DNA from: Diphasiastrum complanatum
Taxonomy: Eukaryota; Streptophyta; Lycopodiopsida; Lycopodiales; Lycopodiaceae
Direction: 5' to 3'
NCBI GenBank assembly: GCA_029204225.1
Contig: CM055113.1
Coordinates: forward strand, 28,933,252 to 28,997,251
DNA length: 64,000 nucleotides
The notes under the pieces were generated by a model that saw only the letters and a list, made by a program, of their open reading frames with translations, was not told the origin of the DNA and did no database searches. The translations under genes and the position numbers were made by a program. Shown here piece by piece: positions 58,235 through 64,000 of the stretch (positions are counted from its first letter, which is position 1; every line of letters starts with the position of its first letter).

Positions 58235-58669
58235 TTAAAAAATAGACATCATGTCATCTGATAATTCAGAAACCAAAACTTGTGCATACACCAGGTTATC
58301 TAACATTGGCTCAAAGTCACTAAGTCTAACAACACTAACATGTCTCCAAACATATGCCACATTCCTGAGTAACATATCTACATCCCCTAGGAATCGATAT
58401 TCTCTTGGCATAAAACATCTTCTCCTTTGTTGTTGGAATAAGAACTCTGCATAAGCTTCTATCAACCACAAAATGGAGCTGCGAGACACTTCATCACCAA
58501 AACAAAATAACTCTGTCAGGTCTCGCACAAAAGTCCTATGATTTATGTAGATCTTTGACATCTGCAACAACACCAAGAATGTCAGGAAAAAAATGTACAT
58601 ACAACAACACATAATCTTAACAACATATGATAACTTTGCATTCGACAATTGCAAACTACGTAAAGTCAT
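58235..58669 (-). pseudogene. unknown open frame downstream of Helitron helicase
   Basis: A 144-codon frame with a hydrophobic stretch (CCCMYIFFLTFLVLL), then a well-composed segment FVRDLTELFCFGDEVSRSS and MPREYRFLGDVDMLLRNV. It looks like protein but I recognise no family. It lies 3' of the helicase on the same strand, so it might be Helitron cargo. The N-terminal part may be intron read as protein. Confidence 0.4.
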
Positions 58670-58899
58670 ATATTTGATATGACAAACAACTCACCAGAAA
58701 CAACATTACTAACATAACCAATTACCTCCATAGTATCTAGCAGCAAGGCAGGAAGGTTGAAGGCAACATGAAGTTCAAGCCGGCGGGAAGTTGAAGGTGA
58801 CCACTCACAAAACAACTAGATTATCTCACCACATCTACTCGCCAAACAACTACATGTACACAACCTTCTCCGTGTACAAAATTTGACAGATTTTCTCTC

Positions 58900-59035
58900 C
58901 AAATCTAACTCTAACTCTAACTCTAACTCTACTACATCCCAAATGTTAAGTTTAACTCCAAATCTAACTCCATCTCTAACTCTAACTCTACCCTACATCC
59001 CAAATGCTAAGTCTAACTCCAATTCTAACTCTAAC
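58900..59035. repeat. TCTAAC hexamer repeats in a 60-bp duplicated unit
   Basis: Runs of CTAACT/TCTAAC at 58903-58930 and 58970-58990, with the unit ending ACATCCCAAATGxTAAGTxTAACTCC occurring twice. It differs from the usual plant telomere TTTAGGG. Confidence 0.75.
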
Positions 59036-59088
59036 GGTACCTTGTATCTCGAAACCATAAACCATAAACATCACTTCAAACTTACTAC

Positions 59089-60030
59089 TACAACACTTCT
59101 GAATACACAATGTTTTGAGTGTACCTCGCCACTCCATCCACATCCGTAAATCGATTGTCCTTGTCAGTAATCAGCACATGAAGACTTGCTACATTTCACA
59201 CTCTCAAAAGTGCAACATACAGTTGCTCATGACTAAACACTGGCCAAGGCAAATACAATCCAATCGTGTCCATAGTTTGCCCCTGTGCTTTGTTTATTGT
59301 AATGGCAAATGTTGCTCTGATAGGAAACTGGACCCTCTGCAATTCAAATAGTATGTTCGAATCGCTTGGCACTATAGAGATACGTGGAATAAAGACTCTA
59401 CTCCCTATATTTTTCTCGGTCAATATCTCTGCCTCTATGACCTGTCTACCCAATCTGAGGATGATCAATCTTGTGCCATTGCACAATCCCTTGTGAGATG
59501 CTATCGATCGTAACAACATCACAATCATCCCAATCTTCAACACCAACTTATGTGGAGGACACCCACTTGGTTGCAGGCTGTTCAAATACTCTATAGGGTG
59601 GACATTATGGACCTCACACTCAACAACACTATCGGCACTATAAACGGTGAAAACGTCACCCAGAAGTTGCTCAACAACCCTCGCATTGATCTCATCCACA
59701 TCTTTGTTCAATGGGGTCAATATTGCACGACTCCTTAAAAACTCAACATCCTTAAAATGTCGTGCAACATCAGGAAATGTGAATGAAATTAATTTGCCCA
59801 CATCACGCGTCCTTACACACATGTCCTCCGGCAAGGAAATCAAGTCCAAATCACGATGCATGAATGTGGGCTCACGACCATCTCCCACACTCAGCAGATA
59901 ATCTGCAAACCTCAACTGCTCATTCTTATCGCCACCCTCCACGCCCATGACGCGCATGTTCTTTGTCAATGCACCTCCATGTGTTTCCACAAATGCGAAC
60001 ACTTCAGCGAAGCATTGACAATCTGTGCCC
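59089..60030 (-). pseudogene. Helitron PIF1-type helicase C-terminal part
   Basis: Frame 60002-59196 reads LTKNMRV, FADYLLSVGDG, LTPLNKDVDEINARV, the GCPPHKLVLKIGMIVMLLR block, CNGTRLII, and the helicase motifs TINKAQGQTMD and SHEQLYVALLRV. After a stop the tail goes on VLITDKDNRFTDVDG to NIVYSEVL near 59089. These are the last motifs of the RepHel protein that drives rolling-circle transposition. The N-terminal part (HUH endonuclease, Walker A) would lie above 60031 but is cut off by a copia LTR. No Helitron terminus is identified. Not functional. Confidence 0.9.
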
Positions 60031-60765
60031 TGTTGATTTCACACGTGTGGATTGTCCACAACATGTACTTGTGATCTCCTAAGGTGTGTAGATGCATCAA
60101 GATCAAGACTAGATTGAGATTCAAGATCAATCTTAGATTCTATGGCAAAAACACACTACTACATGCATTCAATCACTTCCAACTCTCACTCACACGTTTG
60201 GGAAGTATTCAAAAAATATTCTAAGTAAAAACAAGCTGCTCTCCTCGGGTAGAGAGAGAAAAACCATCATGAGCTCTCGGGTAGAGAGAGAAAGCTAGAA
60301 ATTCAATGACACTCAAAATCCACACAATCACCAAATCAATTAGATCCAAAATGAGGAGTACAGTGATACTAGTAGATCCATGAGATACCACTATGCTTAA
60401 CTATGATTGGACCACATTTTGTCACCTCTTAATCCTATTGGACCATTGATGTATGCACCTCTTAATTCTATTGGACTATATTCAAGCACACCTCAAATTC
60501 CTATTGGACCTCACATGGTTCCACCTCTAAATCCTATTGACCTCTTAGAATTCATCAAACAAAGGTATTACACTTGTCTACACTCTAATTGGCATGAGCT
60601 TAGCCTCTTACTCTATTTTGGCTCAATAGTGGCATTACAAGTGAAAATGCATAATTTGCCATCTATGCCATATTTGTTTCTATCAACATCCTACACCTAG
60701 ATGCTTGATGTAAAAAACATAAGACCCCTATATCTAACATAGATAATTTTTTTCAATTCTTCACA
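60031..60765 (-). repeat. LTR of a full-length-type copia (B-related)
   Basis: 735 bp; on the minus strand TGTGAAGAATTG to AATCAACA. Closely similar to the element B LTR over most of its length (AACTCTCACTCACACG, GTAGAGAGAGAAA and CCTATTGGAC blocks). Confidence 0.85.
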
Positions 60766-60876
60766 CTCCTCCTAAATAATTATCTATGAAGATTTAAGCA
60801 TTGATCTTGATATAACTCCAAGATTAGATCTATGCTTGATGAAAGCACTTTTGCTCAAAGGCTTGGTGAGTAGATC
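60766..60876 (-). pseudogene. copia RNase H C-terminus and polypurine tract
   Basis: On the minus strand DLLTKPLSKSAFIKHRSNLGV, the last block of copia RNase H, ends at a stop at 60784-60786. AGGAGGAG then leads into the LTR at 60765. The rest of the pol was cut off by the insertion of E2 at 60877. This shows that the LTR lineage of elements A-C includes members with pol. Confidence 0.85.
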
Positions 60877-62122
60877 TGTTGTAAAGCTACCTTTACAAGC
60901 TTTACTTGCGGCGCCATCGGCGCCAGCTATGTCCCCGGCGCCAGCAGCACCACTGCTGGTCCCGGCGCCAACGGCGCCGGCGCCGCACCCGGCGCCACTG
61001 TGACCAGAATCCAGCCGGCGCCAAGTTCCTATGGCTGAAAATCTTTGATCGGTTCTAGCGAAGTCCAGAGAGCTCAGATCGATGTGCAATCACCTCACAC
61101 GATCTAGGCATGATTAAAGGAAGCCTGGGGATCAATATAATCTAGAGAGAGAAAATGACTTTCTAGAAAGAGAAAATCCTAGAGAGAGAAAAACGTGCTT
61201 TACCAGCTTGGGTAGAGTGCTTGGTATGAGGGGGGGTGCCGAATCACACCAATACTATAGGGGGAGTGCGGGTTGCGACTCAGGGCGAGCTCCAACCAAG
61301 TCTCAGCCTCCCTTGCTGGAATGTTGTCATGGCTCTCGCCTTGGCATGCTAGCGCCCCGGAGACTAGGGTCGGTCACACACTTGAAATGTAACCTTCTCA
61401 GATTTATCAATAAAGTGGGATTTTCCTCAAACTGACTCTGATTACCTTCTGGGTTTCAGTGTTCGGTAAAAGCGCTAGTTGTAAGGCCGCTTTCAAAATT
61501 TTTAACTTGGCACATAGCTGAGGGTCGTATCCCGGGACGCCAGCGGTATGCCGTCGGGACCATTCGGTCCGTGGCGCCAGCGGTATGCTGTCGGGACCAT
61601 TTGGTCCAAGAACTGGTTGTTTCCATATCTGTCGCGGCTTGTAGTTCTGAGTGTCCCTTGCATGAACGTGAATGGGTTAAGCTCTTGGGGAACGGGCTCT
61701 AACCTGTCGGCTGAGTTGGATGGCTTGCTTTGGTGGATGTTACCTGTTTATGGCTGTCCAGTCTGGCGTGGCGCCAGGTTGGCTTCCAGCGCTCGTGACG
61801 AAGCTTTCAGTTGGTTAAGTCTGATGTAAGTCAGACCGCTTGCTTGGAATGGATGTTACTCGTTTGTAACGAAGCTTCGAGTTGGTTAAGTTTGATGTAT
61901 GTCGGGCGGCTTGCTTGGAGGGAAGTCACCCACGTCGGGACCCCCGATCTGGCATGGCGCCAGGTTGGATCTCAATGTTGGTTTTCGGAACTTCAAGTTG
62001 GTTAAGTCTGATCGTTGTTGGCAAGTTGGCTGCTTGTATGTCAAGTGGGTTTGGATGGCAAGAGTTGAAGGCTGGGAAGCTAAGTCGTGGTTCCCGGCTC
62101 CCTTTGGGATGCCTGCGCTACA
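60877..62122 (+). repeat. E2 5' LTR (type 2 U3)
   Basis: 1,246 bp, TGTTGTAAAGC to GCGCTACA. It carries eight GGCGCC sites in 60909-61022. Apparent frames on either strand (for example 60784-61089 minus) are incidental or join neighbouring copia sequence. Confidence 0.85.
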
Positions 62123-62124
62123 TG

Positions 62125-62137
62125 TGGTATCAGAGCC
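62125..62137 (+). other. E2 primer-binding site
   Basis: TGGTATCAGAGCC two bases after the LTR end. Confidence 0.88.
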
Positions 62138-62488
62138 GACTGGCCGGTCAGCTATGCGAATCTCACGGAAATGGCCACAATTTGGGGTTCATCAAGACAA
62201 CTGTTGTGCAAGGTGCTGCCCATAGTGTAAGCACGGGTGCGTCCACGGTCGGGGTGGTTGGCAGGACGGGGGCTTGATGAGTCAAAGTGCTGCCCTTGAG
62301 GTGTAAGCACGGTCAGTTTCCGCGGTTCGGGCCTGGCGCCGTCTGCACGTAGGACAGATGAGGCAATGTGCTGCCATTAGGATGGTGTAAGCACGGTCTG
62401 TGCCTTGTGGGGTGCGGGGTGACATATTCACGATGACCACCGTTCGTTTAGCTATAAGGGCTATCGACCAAATTTGGTGGGGGCGTTA

Positions 62489-62990
62489 CTGAGGCAATGT
62501 GCTGCCCAACGGTGAAAGCACGGGTGCGTCCACGATTTGGGTGGTATGCTACCGATCGTTTAGCTATAAGGGCTATCGACTAAATTTGGTGGGGGCGTTA
62601 CTGAGGCAATGTGCTGCCTAACGGTGAAAGCACGGGTGCGTCCACGGGGGTGGTATATTCAAGGATAGCTGCCATTCGTTTAGCTATAAGGGCTATCGAC
62701 CAAATTTTGTGGGGGCGTTACTGAGGCAATGTGCTGCCTAACGGTGAAAGCACGGGTGCGTCCACGATTGGGGGGTACGCTGCCGATCGTTTAGTTATAA
62801 GGGCTATCGACTAGATTTGGTGGGGGCGTTACTGAGGCAATGTGCTGCCTGACGGTGAAAGCACGGGTGCGTCCACGGGGGTGGTATATTCAAGGATAGC
62901 TGCCGATCGTTTAGCTATAAGGGCTATCGACCAAAAAGTGGTGGGGCGTGACTGAGGCAATGTGCTGCTTAATGGTGAAAGCACGGATGG
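62489..62990 (+). repeat. E2 higher-order tandem repeat, 112/120-bp alternation
   Basis: Units beginning CTGAGGCAATGTGCTGCC start at 62489, 62601, 62721, 62832 and 62952: lengths 112, 120, 111 and 120. Odd units have CACGATTxGGGTGG, even ones CACGGGGGTGGTATATTC, so the repeat unit is a dimer of about 231 bp. Each unit has GTGCT...AGCAC and TAGC...GGCTA hairpins. Confidence 0.88.
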
Positions 62991-64000
62991 TTGGAGGGGT
63001 GTCCTATGTGGGCTGATTCTGTGATCGATTTGTATGGGCGCGGCCAGGCAAAGGTCCGTTGGCAGGACCATCTCAAAGGGGGACCTTGTCTTTGTTACTT
63101 GTTAGTAAACCTGCCTGAGTGTCTTACTTGTATGTATTCGTGGTGAGTCTTAGTACTCGTGCTTTTCCTGGTTTGCATGATTGCTTGTGATACAAGGAGC
63201 TGATGGCTCGAGAAGGAACCTTTTCTTTTGAAGGCTGATACCATCAAACAAAGAGGACTACAGAATCTGTGGGGCGGATTTGCAGTTCAAGTACTCACAC
63301 GTGAACGACAACGAAACGACTCAATGTTTGCAAAGGATGGATGGCTAGCCTGTTTCTTGGGTTAGTTTCATTTGCGACAACGCCCACCAGACGCAAGCAG
63401 GAAGTCAAAAGTTGGAAAGGGCAATTTCAGGGGAGATCTTCTATGGAGCAGTTGGTCTTCATTTTGGGACGGCCACCGCGGAACTGAAACTCACTGAGCA
63501 TGGGTGATATCCAGTATCAGTTGGGTTTTTCCTCAAAGGGGAAAAGACTAGGATCCTCTTCAGAGATTGGCAACAAGTTGGATCGAGCCATAATCCTAGC
63601 AGATGAGAAGCAAAGTGTTGGAAAGGCTTTTTGTCCGAAGAACTCTACTCTAAAGTCCGATCAGCTGATTTATTAAGTGGAGGGGAACTATCACACACAC
63701 CTCTCTCTTGGGGCAAATTTTGAATTAAAGTTGATCAAAATGGGGGCAAATTCAAGGTGACCTAGCCATACTCACACGAGGAGACTGGCGAACTTTGGAC
63801 CTAATAAGTTGACAAGTTTTTGTTGTGGAAAGGAAAGTTTGTTATAGGCTTTCTCTAGACCAGCAATGATGAGGAAACATATGAGTACGCTGGCTTGTGT
63901 TACGTGTAAGGCAGCTGATCAATGAAGGAACTGAGAAAGTTGAGTCTTGCATGAGAGACTTGGTATTTCGAACGAACGCTAAGGGACAGTTCGCGTTGAG

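Larger units (their letters stand above)
60877..64000 (+). mobile_element. E2: non-coding LTR element, runs off the window
   Basis: Type 2 LTR (60877-62122), primer site (62125-62137) and internal region nearly identical to E1 but with an expanded tandem array (62489-62990), a single copy of the 252-bp segment, and an 18-bp insertion near 63750. No protein is encoded. The 3' end lies outside. Inserted in the RNase H tail of a copia. Confidence 0.85.

Noticed and set aside
60784-61089. A single 101-codon gene on the minus strand
   Set aside because: It is E2 LTR sequence joined to the last residues of a copia RNase H at an insertion junction.

Overview
This window is plant nuclear DNA dominated by retrotransposons. 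The grounds are Ty1/copia and Ty3/gypsy LTR elements with the initiator-Met tRNA primer site TGGTATCAGAGC, a Helitron helicase, nested insertions, and one intron-containing plant gene: a vacuolar acid invertase with the 9-nt mini-exon typical of plant invertases. I cannot name the species. The mixture of element types would fit a TE-rich land plant.

Layout. 1-4802: an LTR-like scrap, then a minus-strand copia derivative (element A) with gag and protease but no RT. 4803-8780: a decayed gypsy element (G1) with gag, two zinc knuckles and protease, cut by a second gag-protease copia derivative (element B, 8781-13409, minus). 13410-15000: minus-strand gypsy integrase, a copia LTR fragment and a gypsy LTR fragment. 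15040-20315: a gypsy protease remnant, then a non-coding LTR element (E1) whose two LTRs differ in their 5' halves. 20316-20655: a short inverted LTR of the same family. 20656-26068: a copia element (P1) split by a 1,281-bp TIR transposon (22167-23447) that carries a palindromic satellite. 26420-35605: copia integrase scrap, gypsy G2 (minus, with a long GA microsatellite in its LTR), gypsy G3 (plus), and an RT-less copia (C2, minus). 35606-40636: largely unassigned, with a TAG-rich block and a TTTACTCGCC motif cluster. 40637-45393: the invertase gene, apparently intact. 47117-47726: an LTR fragment. 48155-52726: element C, a complete and recent gag-protease copia derivative with 701-bp LTRs and 5-bp target duplications. 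53785-58112: old coding debris and several tandem repeats. 59089-60030: Helitron helicase. 60031-60876: LTR plus RNase H tail of the probable autonomous partner of elements A-C. 60877-64000: element E2, a second non-coding LTR element with a higher-order tandem repeat just after its primer site.

How the parts relate. A, B and C share LTR ends (TGTGAnnAATTG), primer sites, a GAGGAGGAG polypurine tract (B and C; not found for A) and gag-protease. They lack reverse transcriptase, so they would need enzymes from a partner such as the element ending at 60784-60876. E1 and E2 have primer sites, LTRs and (E1) a polypurine tract but no protein. Most older elements carry stops of the kind left by C-to-T change at methylated CAG and CGA. 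The only gene likely to serve the host is the invertase, which would hydrolyse sucrose in the vacuole.
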